Source: Phoebastria nigripes
Lineage: Eukaryota > Chordata > Aves > Procellariiformes > Diomedeidae
Length of the DNA: 64,000 nt
Assembly: GCA_035582835.1 (NCBI GenBank)
Contig: JAYKAV010002109.1
Coordinates: forward strand, 1,160,688-1,224,687
Direction: 5' to 3'
Shown: positions 26,834 to 58,609 of the stretch, piece by piece
How positions within the stretch are numbered: the first letter of the stretch is position 1
Layout of the letters: each line of letters opens with the position of its first letter
The notes under the pieces: generated by a model
Database searches by the model: none
The model's input: only the letters and a program-made list of their open reading frames with translations
Told to the model about the DNA's origin: nothing
Position numbers and translations under genes: made by a program

Positions 26834-28002
26834 TGCTGCTCAGGCTTATCCAGTGGTTTACAATAAGGGGTGGGGGGAGCTTTTAAAGAAAATCTCTGGG
26901 TTTGTAGCCTTTTCTCTCATGACGTGACTGTGGATTCAAGCACAGCAGCCCCGCTCAGCGCCGAGACTGAACGGGGCCAGGAGCACACGGGCCACCTGTA
27001 CCAACCTGGCTGAGTTATGCTCAGGGAGAGGAGCTGTACAGTACATTTCTCAGGTGTAACCTGCCGTGCCTTAACACAAGACAGCTTGTTCTGGGGCTGT
27101 TACTGTTGCTCAAAAAGGTCAAGTTACCTGCAATACCTCTGCCAGTCTGCTTCCCTGGCCAGGGAGTTATTCATTGACAAACTAAATCTGCTCCAATGCT
27201 CGTGACTCTTGGCCTCTATTTTGCAAGTCACTAAAAAAAAAAAATCCAATGTTGCTGGACCTGTTGTTTTCCCAGCAGGAATCAGTAACTACCCATTTGT
27301 CCCTCCAGTTCTGGAGGATGAAATGGACCGTGGTGGCCAGTATGAACCCTATTACTGCTTTGTCAATTAAGATACCTAAGACATGGATGTGTCTTGGGAG
27401 AGAATCCACTCTTTCCTGTTAGCCCACAGCCAGTCACGGGGTCAGCGCGATGGCTGCGAAAGCACCCGAGTAATTACCTCTGAGTAATGGCAGGGAGGAA
27501 GCTGCCCTAGGCAGGGGAGATCTTCCTGGAGCTCCTGTGAGGGACTGCTCTGAAACAGGATGAAGATTGAACACTGAGGCTGTATTTGCAGTCCCTTGTG
27601 GAGAGTTCAAGGTGCCTCTCGGCTCCTCGGCAGTTGGGTTGTGTGCCACAAGCCTGATGCGTGCATTCAATCGCTGTTTTCCACTGGGCAGAGCACAGGG
27701 TTGGCTTTGGGGCCAGGCACTGCCTACTGAACCTTCACCCTGGCACATCTGAGTGCAACAGGGGGAGAAGGGAAGACGGAGCAGTATGAAACGTTGCCTA
27801 TGCTAACTTCAGCATCCTCCTTCCCCAAGGAACATGTAAATGCTGGGAAACTGGTGTGAGACTGGAGAGGCCAATGTCCCATGGGACACACAGACCTGTC
27901 TCCGTAGAAGAGCTCTTAGCTTACCTTTTCAGGGTGTTACAGTGGGGCTTCCAGGATGCTTATTTCCCTGGTAGAAAAGCTAATTTTTTTATTCTGAATA
28001 AA
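26834..28002 (+). other. START-gene 3' UTR with polyA signal
   Basis: No coding frame follows the TGA. AATAAA at 27997-28002 is followed by T-rich sequence and closes the transcript. PDZD11 ends about 430 nt away on the other strand, so the two genes are tail-to-tail. The gap 28003-28429 shows nothing recognisable. Confidence 0.65.
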
Positions 28003-28429
28003 GGTCTCTTTTCTAGTGTATTTTACTCTGCTTCAGCCCAGCTCAGCTTTCTGCCCAGCAGTTGAGCTAAGAGCAACCTGGCTGGCAGTGCTGAAATTGT
28101 GTCAGGGCTGCTGCTCTTGGCTGTCTCAAGCAAGTTGCATTAGTGCCACCACAGACAAAATCCTCCATTGCAGCAGTGCTGAAACACCACTCCAAGCTAA
28201 TCAAAGGCTGACTTCCATCACAATCAGTGGAAAAACACCCTTAAAACAGAGCTGCACCTCGCGTGGCTCCCACGCTTTCCTCCTACAGGCTGCAAGGGCA
28301 ACTGGAGCCAACCCTTGTCCCAGCTGTCCGCCCGGCCTTTCCTCGGGGTAGTGCCACGGGTGGTGACAAACAACCCTCCACGGAGACTTCCTGAGTGGAA
28401 ATAAGATGAATTCTGGTTGCTGTACTCGT

Positions 28430-29414
28430 TTTATTATTTCTGTTATTACAGATAAGCAGAAAACACCGCACAGAAGGCCAGAGCAAGGGCTGTCCTGATG
28501 CCACTTACAATATGATAGAACCATGCATTTGCACCCAAATTTCCTGATAACTAGCATGTTTTCATCTGTGCTCTCCCAGCGCAGGGCACAGCAGGCTTCC
28601 TCCCCTTTCTTTGAGAAGAGGGAAGGGGAGAAGTTTACCTCAAAGTGGCGGGGAGTTCTGATGGGAGCACGTGACAGGGACAGGGCTGTGCCAAGTGAAG
28701 GAAGCAAGTTCAGTGAGGGAAACCCTTAACCGTGCAAGCACCACACCTGAGGGAACCTGGCCAAGTGCCTGCAGCAGTTCAGAAACATGCTCCAAGCATC
28801 TCGGTCCTGTATCATGGGGGTCGTTAAGCAGCAAAGAGGTACAAACATGCCTTGGCAGACTAGTGCAGCTAGAGATGTGCACTGAGTTTGACTGGATTTT
28901 ACTCCTGTTCCTTGAGTCCCAAGCAAACCCAGTAGTGTAGAGCAGAGGTAGGACAGTGGACAAGGAAAGAATTTCATGTCACCAGAGAAGTGAACAGGTT
29001 GATCTCTTGGAGGACAAAGGCTGTGCTCTGCTCACGCACGCTCAGACCCTCTTGGCCTTACACCTAGCAACAAGGGTTGGATCCAGAACCAGCAGAGCAC
29101 TCCTTTAAATTAAGTCCTACTAGAAGAGAAGCACAGATCTTGCCGGAGAAGCTGCCCTCCGGTACCCACTTCCACATCAGCTTGTTTCAACACCCAGTTC
29201 AAGGAGTACAGACTAAAGCCCCATCCATCTTCCAGCTAAATAAGACTCTGCTGGCATCCCTCCATGCAGGAAGCAGAGCTGATGCCTGTGCAGCCAACAG
29301 GACAGTTGTACCTCCAGTGACAGCTGAAACTTGATGTGTCATCTCAGATGTTGAGGAAAAGTAGTGGAGAGTTTTTTGCAGGACAGCCACTCTGGAGTCC
29401 CAGCAGACAGCCTA
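28430..29414 (-). other. PDZD11: PDZD11 3' UTR with polyA signal
   Basis: The untranslated sequence runs leftward from the stop codon at 29415-29417. TTTATT at 28430-28435 reads AATAAA on the minus strand and is the likely signal. Confidence 0.6.
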
Positions 29415-31935
29415 CTAGTGAACAGTTCTTTCCTTCTGTCTCTGGTAATCTGGAAGGGAAAGAGAAGGCAAGGCTGAAAGGGCAGGAGCAGCAGTCGCTG
29501 ATGGCATGGGGGAATTAGCAAAAATGTTAAAGGAAAACACATATTCTGTTTATACCTCACTAAGTAGAGGCAGCGTTTGCTACCCTCTTGGGTAGCAGCT
29601 GGCTTTAAAATAGCACATTTGCACCCCAGCCAGTCATTTCAAGTTATTTCAGGGCATTTAGAACATAAGTCTGTTTAAAGTCCTCTCTTCCCCTGCTCCG
29701 TATTTTTCTTCTTTGTTCACTTAAGGGTCAGTTTCCATTTTATGAGGAATCCTTGTTTGGCTTGACTTGACCTCTATTTTTCCCCCCTTGTATTTATGAA
29801 CTTTATGGGTGCAGAAACAAAGAGTTAATACAGTCTTTTCCCTCAATCAGAATTTAAACATCCTTAGGGAGGGATAAAAACCAAAGTGGCGTCCCCCATC
29901 AGCATAGGTCCACTAGGGACAGAACTAATTCCTATGTAATTCAAGGATAAGTAGCTTCTTCTACATCTCTAAAGTTAACATTTCCATTCAACAATCATCC
30001 CACCTTTTAGCACTGTGTCGCTAAGTCCTGCTCTATAAGTTTTTCTGTGTGGGCAGCTGAAGCCAGTCCGTACGTTTTGACTTGGTAGCTGTCCTGATCC
30101 CCAAAGCAAAGCCCAGTGTTCTTTCTGACCTGCAGGCTGCTAGCTTAACACTGTCTATGACTTTAGACTCATAACCACTAAGCTCAGGTGGAATTGGCAG
30201 GGATGCATGCAGTCTGCTTCCCAAGGAGAAATGCTGCTAGGTGACTGGACTCGGAGCTAGTGGGCACTTACTGTAAGGGAAGTAACGCACGCGCATGGTG
30301 ATTTCACGGGCTGTCTTCAGGATCTCCACAGCCTGAAAGCAGAAAGAGTTGCTCAGTGACCAGACTGGGCTGGAGGATAGGAAAGAGGAATGCATCGGTT
30401 ATGTGGTGCCACCAGCTGAGTTGGTGCAGGCTGAGAGGGTGGAAGGAGATGGTGTATGCATGGACTCCCCATCCTGTCCCTGCTCCAGCAGCTGGGCCGC
30501 AAGTGCTCACCTTGCTGTGCTCAATGTCCTGGAAGTCCACATCATTCACCGAGAGCACCTGGTCCCCTTCCTGCAGCCCAGCTCTGTGCGCATCCGAGTC
30601 AGGGATCACCTGTGAAGGGAAGAGCAGAGACAGCAGCAGTGACTCCCCGCACAGCCAGTGCCGCAGCCCCCTCCCGCGCAGCCACGGCAGCCCAGCCCCA
30701 GAGCCTCCCCACGGTGCCCATCCAGTGCGCTCACACGGGACCGGGAGGATGGGGAGCGGGGACCGCAGTGCACCAGCAATGCTCCGTGGGCTGGGGAGAG
30801 ATCAGGAAATGGTGCGGGACCGTCTGATTGCTGCTTGGTGCGTGGCAAATTACAGCTATGAGTTCAGAGATGCATATAAGGCATATGACAGTCTCCCTGC
30901 ACACCCAGCTGGCTCAGCAACACCCAAGGGAACAGACAGAACACAGGGAGGGGATGGCAGAAGGACAGACACACCTTGGAGATGAAGATCCCCAGCTGCG
31001 AGGCTTTTCCTCCCCGGATGTTGAAGCCCAGCTGTGAGAGAAACCAGCAGTGAAATGCTGTCACCCCCTTCAGCCCAGGACCCTTCCCACTGGATACGTG
31101 TCCCTTCCGGATGGAGCAAAGGTGTCGGTGCTGTAGCGTTCAGCCAGGCGGCAGCGAGCACCAGTCCCTCTCTGCTAACTTCTGTGGCAACCTCCCCTTG
31201 AACACCCGAGGGGCCCCCTCCTCCCCGTCCTTTATTGGACTTCTCTGCCTCCCCCACAAAGCTTTCTTCTCCCTCTACGGCACGGCCCTTCCCAGCAGGG
31301 CAGGAGCAATGCCCCATCCGTCCTACCAAGTCCCTGGATGGGGAGAGCGCCAGGAACCTGCCCGACCTCCCCCGGCTGCCCTCAGCACCTTATCTGGCTA
31401 CGAGGATGCTGCCAGTCGGGGATTACCATAATCCCGCAGCTCGGCCTCTGCACCAACCCATTTTTGCCAGGAAAGGCATTGGGAAAGACGGGCGTGAATC
31501 AAACACGGCAAACACCACGCCGGGGAGGACCTGCACCTCCCCACGCCGCCCGTGGGGCTGCGCGGCGGGGCCCGCCAGGCCGGCGCGGGGTTAAGCGGGG
31601 TCTCACCTGCGCCCCGGGCGGCTTCTTCAGGACGATGGAGCGGGGCAGGAACTGGGTGAGCTCGTTGTTGTAGTCGGGGTGGTACACCCTCTGCAAGGCA
31701 AGGCGCCGGCGGCCGTCAGGCGGCGGGACCCGCCGCGCACCCCCGCGCCGGGCCGGGCCGAGCCGCGGCCCCCGCCGCTCGCCCGCCCACCCACCCACCC
31801 ACCCACCAGCCCGGGCCGCCGCCCCCGTCCTCAGCCCCGTCCCCTCACCTCGTGCGGCGGCACCCAAGCGGGCGGGCTCTCGTAGGGCGGCAGGAAGACC
31901 ACCGGGAAGTCGTCGTAGGGCAGCCGCCCCTCCAT
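29415..31935 (-). CDS. PDZD11: PDZ domain-containing protein 11
   Basis: A small single-PDZ scaffold. In mammals it binds the C-termini of plasma-membrane Ca- and Cu-ATPases and PLEKHA7 at junctions. Exons on the minus strand: 31849-31935 (ATG at 31935), 31607-31690, 30975-31031, 30511-30609, 30272-30332, 29415-29449 (TAG). They join to exactly 140 residues, the human length. Visible: MEGRLPYDDFPVVFLPPYES, RVYHPDYNNELTQFLPRS, the carboxylate-binding loop LGFNIRGG of the PDZ domain (about 58-65), SQLGIFISKVIPDSDAHRAG, GDQVLSVNDVDF, AVEILKTAREITMRVRYFPY, and the tail NYQRQKERTVH. The last exon contributes only 35 coding nt, with a long pyrimidine-tract acceptor. It shares a promoter region with KIF4A. 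Confidence 0.97.
31786..31807 (-). repeat. (CCCA)n microsatellite in PDZD11 intron 1
   Basis: A run of about five CCCA units on the + strand, read as GGGT repeats in the PDZD11 pre-mRNA, which places a G-run tract near the exon 1 donor. A comparable (CAGG)n run is at 5776-5800 in RAB41 intron 1. Confidence 0.75.
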
Positions 31936-32102
31936 GCTGCCGCGCCGCCTGACGGGACCGCCCCGCCCCTCGCCCCGCCCCTCGCCCCGCCCCGCCGCGC
32001 GCCCTGACGCCCAGCCCCGCGATTGGCGGTCGCGGCGCGCGGCCCCGGTTTGAATGTTGGCGGTTGCGGCGCCGCCATCGCAACGGGCAGCGGCGGCTCC
32101 AG
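31936..32102. promoter_or_regulatory. Bidirectional CpG-island promoter of PDZD11 and KIF4A
   Basis: GC-box-rich sequence (several cgccccgcccc units at 31965-31995 on the PDZD11 side) separates the two genes. An inverted CCAAT box ATTGG at 32022-32026 and TTTGAA at 32049-32054 lie on the KIF4A side. CCAAT plus a CHR element (TTTGAA) is the promoter arrangement of late cell-cycle genes bound by NF-Y and the DREAM/MuvB complex. No TATA box. Confidence 0.65.
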
Positions 32103-32446
32103 GTGGGTCGGGTCGGGTCAGGGCCGGGCCGCGGCCCCGCTCCCGCTCCCCTCAGGTAGGGCCGCTGCCGGGCTGGTGGCCTCCGCGGCTCCTCTTCGGC
32201 CGGTGGGGCCTGGGCGTTGTGGGGAGCCCGGAGGGCCTGGCCCGCCGCCGGGCCGGGAGGTCGGTAGCGGGGTCTGGGCGCCCTCAGGCCTAGGCCTCGG
32301 GCTTCCAAGCCCCGGGGTCCCAGGCGGGGGTTGCGGGCCGCAGCGCTGGGCCCCGCCAGGGCGGTACCTACCGGCACCCGCGGGCGCTGCGTCTGCGAGG
32401 CCTCACCCGGCTCCGCTCCTCCGCAGGGCGGCCACGGCGACTGAAA
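32045..32446 (+). other. KIF4A: KIF4A 5' UTR with a non-coding first exon
   Basis: A first exon ends near 32102 at ctccag/gtgggt. An acceptor ccgcag (32421-32426) starts the second exon 20 nt before the ATG at 32447. The UTR intron would be 32103-32426. The exact transcription start is not visible. Confidence 0.6.
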
Positions 32447-53070
<20,624 letters not shown>

Positions 53071-53680
53071 TGAGCCCAGAAGCTGCCCCATGACTGGGTT
53101 GTGCTGTGCTTCTTTAGACCATGTTGCTGGTGACTTCTTAAAACAGTGTTGGGATCTCTTGCTGCAGCAAAAGCCTGGTAACTGTTGTGCCTGACAGCTT
53201 CTGGCATCAGCAAGGGAGTCAAACACTAGTTCTTCCTAGATTGTGTCCAATTCTTTGTAAATATTTGTATGTGTGGGACTTGGGCCCATGGTAAGAAACT
53301 CACCTCTGAAATTTCTGTAGTGAGTGGAGGTGATTTATCCAGGTTGCTCATTCCAGCTACCTTCCTTGTCCTGAGCTGTGAACACGTTGGGTACAGTTTA
53401 ATCCATAGTCTTGAAAGAACTTTGCATTTGCACTGGAAATCCGGGCACTGTCTCTTCTAATACAGCATGAGGAACTGTTCCAAGCTGCTGTGTGAGATCC
53501 ACTGGTGCTTGATCTTGAGGAGGCACTGTCTGTAGTCTTAAACTAGCTAGCAGATATGAAATGGCCAGTGCTTCTGTACCCTTTGGGGCACTGGTCTATC
53601 CTTGTTCAATGAAGTTAGAAACGTGCTAGCCATATGTGAATATTGTAGTAATTTTAACTTGGTTTTGTAGCTTTAATAAA
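53071..53680 (+). other. KIF4A: KIF4A 3' UTR with polyA signal
   Basis: Sequence after the TGA with no coding frame, ending at AATAAA (53675-53680). A further AATAAA near 54157 could give a longer form. Confidence 0.7.
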
Positions 53681-53699
53681 GTAACTACTAAAAAAACTC

Positions 53700-55440
53700 T
53701 GACACTTAATTTTACATTATTGTGTACAATGAATGACACAGGCACTCTAGGATCTCTGCCATTAAAATTGATCTCAAAACTGTTCCAGCAGTTGCTGTGC
53801 TGACTGCCACTAGGACTAGCTCTGGATCTTTTTCTGTCATACCTTACGCAAGAAGTACAGGGTACTACTGCTTTCCTTTCCCTTCCTTGCCAGGGCCTGG
53901 AAGCCATGAAGAAAAAGTGAGGCTTGCTTCTCTAAATGTAACTTTTTCTTCCCTCCTTCCCCCCCCCCATGGCAGTATGGACAACCCCAACCTACACTTG
54001 CAGACAGATGCTGCATTAGCACTCTACCTTCCCTGAGCTTTGAGAGCCCTCTATGTTTATCTTCTTGGGCTTAGTGCAATATTAACAATTATGTGGCTTC
54101 TGGCTCAGTGCAAGCTGAGCAGGCTTTTCTGCACAAGAGCTGTTCAGATGTGCCTTTAATAAACATCAAAGGATAACTGCATGGTTTCTCCTAAATAAAA
54201 TTAGTATCAACATGAATGAGCAATGTAACTTCCCCTTCACTCTTCACTTCCCCTGACAAGTTTGTTCCTTTTAGGTGGAGTGGTCAGAGCGGAGCAGGGC
54301 TCTCTGCAAACTCTGGTGTAGTAGAAGCAGGGTTCATACTGTACCTGATAAAACTGTGCTAGGAGCTCTGTGAGGTACAGGGAAGCGTTGCCTGGGAAAT
54401 TGCAAGCCAAGACACAATCCCATGTAGTCACATATGGTCCACTCACTCAGTGAAGAGCTATTAGATGGCTGCTCTTCTAATGTCAGTCATCTTTTTGCTT
54501 TCCAAGCTTATAAAAGCTCTTGATAGTTGTAAAATGTTTGTTTTAAATGATTTAAACAAGCTTCTAAGTTGTGAGGACTTTACCCAGTGAAAGGGCGTCC
54601 NCCTCATCCCACAAACCTTCCCCTCCTTTACGCAGGTGTTTAGAAACTGTGAGTCAGGATCATTTCATATTTGAAGAACAAAGACACAGCACAAAGGCAA
54701 CAAATCTTTGTGCAGGTGAAACACAAGGTAACAAATGCCTGTGGTTGAAGCAAACTTGTCCTACTCATAGACAGGATTATGAAATAATGCACCCATGTGG
54801 TTGGGAGCTGGGTGCTCGAGGAGGTGGCAGGTCTCTTCTTGCCTTTCCCAAATGCTGCTGCCTCCCTGGAAGGCATCAGAGAAGAGCAGCAGCCCAGGAC
54901 AACAGTCGGCTTTGACCGACGGGGTTCAGCTTAGCCTCCGCTGCTGGAAGAGGATGAGTTTTGTGAAGCTGAAGCCCGGCTGCGCAGGGCTCGCCTGCCT
55001 GTGCCCCGAGCCCTGCCACACCTCTGACATGACNGGGCAGGGACCCTGCCCTATTTAGCTGTAAAAGAAGCTGTAAATCAGAAAAATGGGGAGGTTTTTT
55101 GAAGCATTGCCTTAGTCTCATCCCCCTCGTACCACCCAGCTCCTCCCGTTTGGGCGCTGGGNTTAGCAAGGGCCGCTCTGGGTCATGCTGGAGCCACCAG
55201 AAAGGCGCTTTCCCCACCAGGGCAGGCGGCGGCGGAGCCGGTTCCCCCCCACACAGCACCACACAAAGCCCCAAGGCCCAGGATGGGCCTGACCAGCAGC
55301 ACCGGGCACCCCGAGCCGCTGCCCCGGCCAGCGAGGGCTGGGCCGAGCTGTGCCGAGCCATAGCACGCTGTGCCGTGCTTCGGCTAGCCGGAGCGGGCAT
55401 GGAGCCAGCGTGGGCCCCCCAGGGTGGCAAGGGGGCGTGG
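53700..55440. other. Intergenic stretch without recognised gene
   Basis: Short open frames exist on both strands but none has a recognisable product, splice chain or codon bias. From about 54900 the sequence turns GC-rich, reaching its peak at 55150-55440 just before an abrupt change to AT-rich repeat. Confidence 0.6.
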
Positions 55441-55444
55441 CCAA

Positions 55445-56985
55445 CAGCCCCCCATTATACATTAAATATATTAAATACATAACTTTTTTTTACACGCAAA
55501 TAAATATATGCATATAAAAATGTGTGGGGGTTTATTTTTTTTTATATATATATATATATATAAAAGCTATATGATATATGAGCATTATATAACAGTGTTA
55601 TATGTATGTTCACTATATGTATGTTTTATGTTATAGTATACATTGCATATTGACTATATTATTTATATATATTTATATAAACACACACCCCCCCGTGAAA
55701 GGGTATCTGAGACTGTGTGTGCATAGAGTATAAAAATATATACGTGTATATAAAAGCATAGGTTTCTATGTGGTTTAGCTACACTATATAGGTATTATAT
55801 ATGCTAGCTAATATATCATATATTATTATATGTTACACATTATATAGTAATATTATGTATTGTGTATATAAAAAGGTCCTCTGAGACACGTGTGTGGAGG
55901 TTCATAAATATTTAGAGAGAGACAATATAATATAATTTTTGTATACATATATATTACGGTATTACACTGTATACAAGAACAGGTGTCTGTCAGAGTGGGT
56001 GTGTACACACAAACACGAGATATGCATTATATATTAGGTATTATCAGTGTATTTACATATTATATTGTAGATATGAAAAAAGGGTATCTGTACAGAGTAC
56101 ACATATAGATATGTACATAAAAGAATAGACTGTGTTTTATATATATATGTAATATATAATTATAAATAATGTCCTAATATATAAGTATATATAATAACAT
56201 AATTATGTATTACATAATATGACATATAAATATGAATAATTAATAGACTACATGAGACATAATATATAACAGATGGCATATATAAAATATGCTATATATT
56301 ATGTATTGTTATTTCACACTTACTATATAAAAATGAAAGAGTGCCTGAGACTGTGTGTGCATTTATAGAGTATAAATATATGTGTGTATATAAAATAGGT
56401 GACAGAGAGAGTGTGTAAACTTACCCTACATGCATATGTATGTCTAAATACGTATGTATATTAAGTATTTTTAAAAGTGGGGTGTGTGTGAGAGGATATC
56501 ATATAGTTTCATTTATACATACATATTTGAATAGTATATATGTAAGAATAGTGTCTGTGAGAGTGTGGATGTGTATAATTAATTTAAAAAAAATTACATA
56601 TTACGTTATGTTATATACATCATCAAATGTTGTATGCTGTATGTTATACAGCTATATTAAAAGTCTGAGACTGTATAGNGTATAAATACATATATCTATA
56701 TAAAAGAATACATGTCTTCATGAATGTGTGTGTATATAATACAAGCATATATACATATACATTATATATAAAGGATGGCTGAGTGTGTTTATGTGCATGC
56801 ATGATTAACTACTATATATTCTCTATATACACACACTATATACATATACTCTCTCTCTCTAAAAGAATAGCTGTGTGGGAGAATTTGAGAGCGTATAATA
56901 CAATTATATATGTGTGTGTGTGTGTATACATACATATATATAAAATACCTGCCATATATACACACACATACATCTGTGTGTGTGT
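55445..56985. repeat. AT-rich degenerate minisatellite, about 1.5 kb
   Basis: Almost pure TATA/ATAT-rich sequence punctuated by a recurring GT-rich module of the form TATATAAAAGRRTRKCTGWG followed by AGAGTGTGTGTRTATA. Recognisable copies start near 55701, 55871, 55975, 56079, 56122, 56336, 56392, 56545, 56658, 56704, 56770 and 56862. The clearest shared piece, CTGAGACTGTGTGTGCAT, occurs near 55706 and 56344. Spacing is irregular (about 45-210 nt). It includes a (TA)n run near 55545-55562 and (GT)n runs near 56910. It encodes nothing. Confidence 0.85.
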
Positions 56986-57289
56986 ATAAAAACCCCAACA
57001 AACCCGATAAGGTGTCTGGGAGGGGGGAGCCGAGGCCAGGACCCCCCATCTCTGCCAGGCCCCCGTGGGGACCCTCTGCCTTTGCCCGGGCAGGGCTGCC
57101 GTGCCCCTGCCCGGGCCCTCGCGCCTTCCCCTGCCGCGGCTGTGCCACCCCTGGCCCCCGCAGCGCCCACCACACGCCTTTCCTTCCCAATGTGCTGCCG
57201 GGAACAGTTCTTTTCTTCCATCTTTATATAAACCTTCACATTGAGAACTCACCCGTACGCTCCTCCTTCTCCCACAGCGAAAAGCCAGC
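56986..57289. other. GC-rich right flank of the AT-rich repeat
   Basis: Composition jumps from AT-rich repeat to GC/C-rich sequence at about 57005. No gene is recognised. The segment lies just past the possible 3' end of TAF9B (minus-strand polyA signals). Confidence 0.5.
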
Positions 57290-58609
57290 TTTATTCAGCG
57301 TTTCTTCAAACAAAAAAAGGCAAACTGAAAACAAGGCAGCAGTGACGGAGAGCAGCACAGACACAGCGGCCTCCGAACCCGCAGCAGGAGCCAGCCTGGG
57401 GCAAAGCGAGGGGGCCATCAGTCAACTTCACTCCTGAAAAAGGTGTCACGAGGAGGTAGCATTCATTTCTGTATCATTTTAAAAGCTGGTATATTCAGTT
57501 ACTTGTGAACCTTTAAGGGCCTTAGCGGGCAATAGCGATTTTGCATTCACAGCTGAGCCAGAACTTGTGCAAGAGTTCTCCCAGCCTAAGTCACATCGAG
57601 CATTAGGAAGGGCAGCANGAGCTAAAGCCTTTACCAAGAGATGCTGTTAAAAACACACACNACTTTGTTTATCGTTTAACATATAAAAACACATTAAATT
57701 TATTCAGTCTTTTAGTAGAGCAGACTGGGGATCTTGGTACACCACAAAACCGTCTGCAGGTACCCGAGGCATCAAGTCAGACGCTCGCAGCCAAGCTCNG
57801 GCGATTTGCCCCTCGCCAGATCCCGCTGTGCGCCACGATGTCAGCGACATCTTATTCCATACACACATAAGCACAAGCTTAATGAAGTTAAGAACAAATC
57901 TTGGCTGGGATTTTACCTCTTCTCTAACTTTTGGGCTGTGGGTACTGGCNTAGGCGTTAAGGCCAACAGAAACCACGGATTAACGGATACCAGAGGTCAG
58001 CCTAAGTGTTCTCCAGAAACCCCCTCCTCTACCTCTTACCTGCATTCCTACTGTTAAGAGATAATCTTCACACCCACTGGAACTGCACATGGAGAACAGT
58101 GTATGCAACTAACACAACCTAGAAGCAGCAAATGTATTTGGGGAAAAAAAAAGAGGCTGATATTCCCCAGCTACGTCCCACCTCACGCAGGACTCTGTTT
58201 TTGATGTTATTTGAAATGAGTATCTATGTCACACCACCCAGTGTTTTCTAAAAATGATTTTTACTTGGCATGGGACAGTACTGCCAGCACCTGGCTCACC
58301 AGGCTTCAGAGATGGACACGTCTGTTAGAAATAAGGCGACAGAAGAGACGCGAAGACTGTTCTCCTGCGTAACACGTGACCAGTGCTCGCCATTGCTGCT
58401 GAGGTTCAAACGACATTACGGGCCACAGGAAAAGGTTAGCTGCTTTGTCCTCTTTCCAGAGGCAATGATCTATCTCTCTCACTCCACACCCAACTGCGTA
58501 TTAACAGAGTATTTACACGCTCTCACACCATTTACAAAGAACTCTTGGCAAAAACCTTATCAGACTCAATATGAATCACTGAAGAACGGAAGGGGATCGG
58601 ACAGTCTCT
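57290..58609 (-). other. TAF9B: TAF9B 3' UTR with two candidate polyA signals
   Basis: The untranslated sequence runs leftward from the stop codon at 58610-58612. TTTATT at 57699-57704 and at 57290-57295 read AATAAA on the minus strand, giving a proximal and a distal candidate end. Confidence 0.55.

Noticed and set aside
28201..28707. 168-codon open frame on the minus strand
   Set aside because: It lies around the PDZD11 polyA signal. No splice chain or recognisable product; best taken as chance.
56440..57437. Several open frames within and beside the AT-rich array
   Set aside because: The translations are repetitive Tyr/Ile/His/Thr strings dictated by the TATA/GTGT repeat, with no conserved content.
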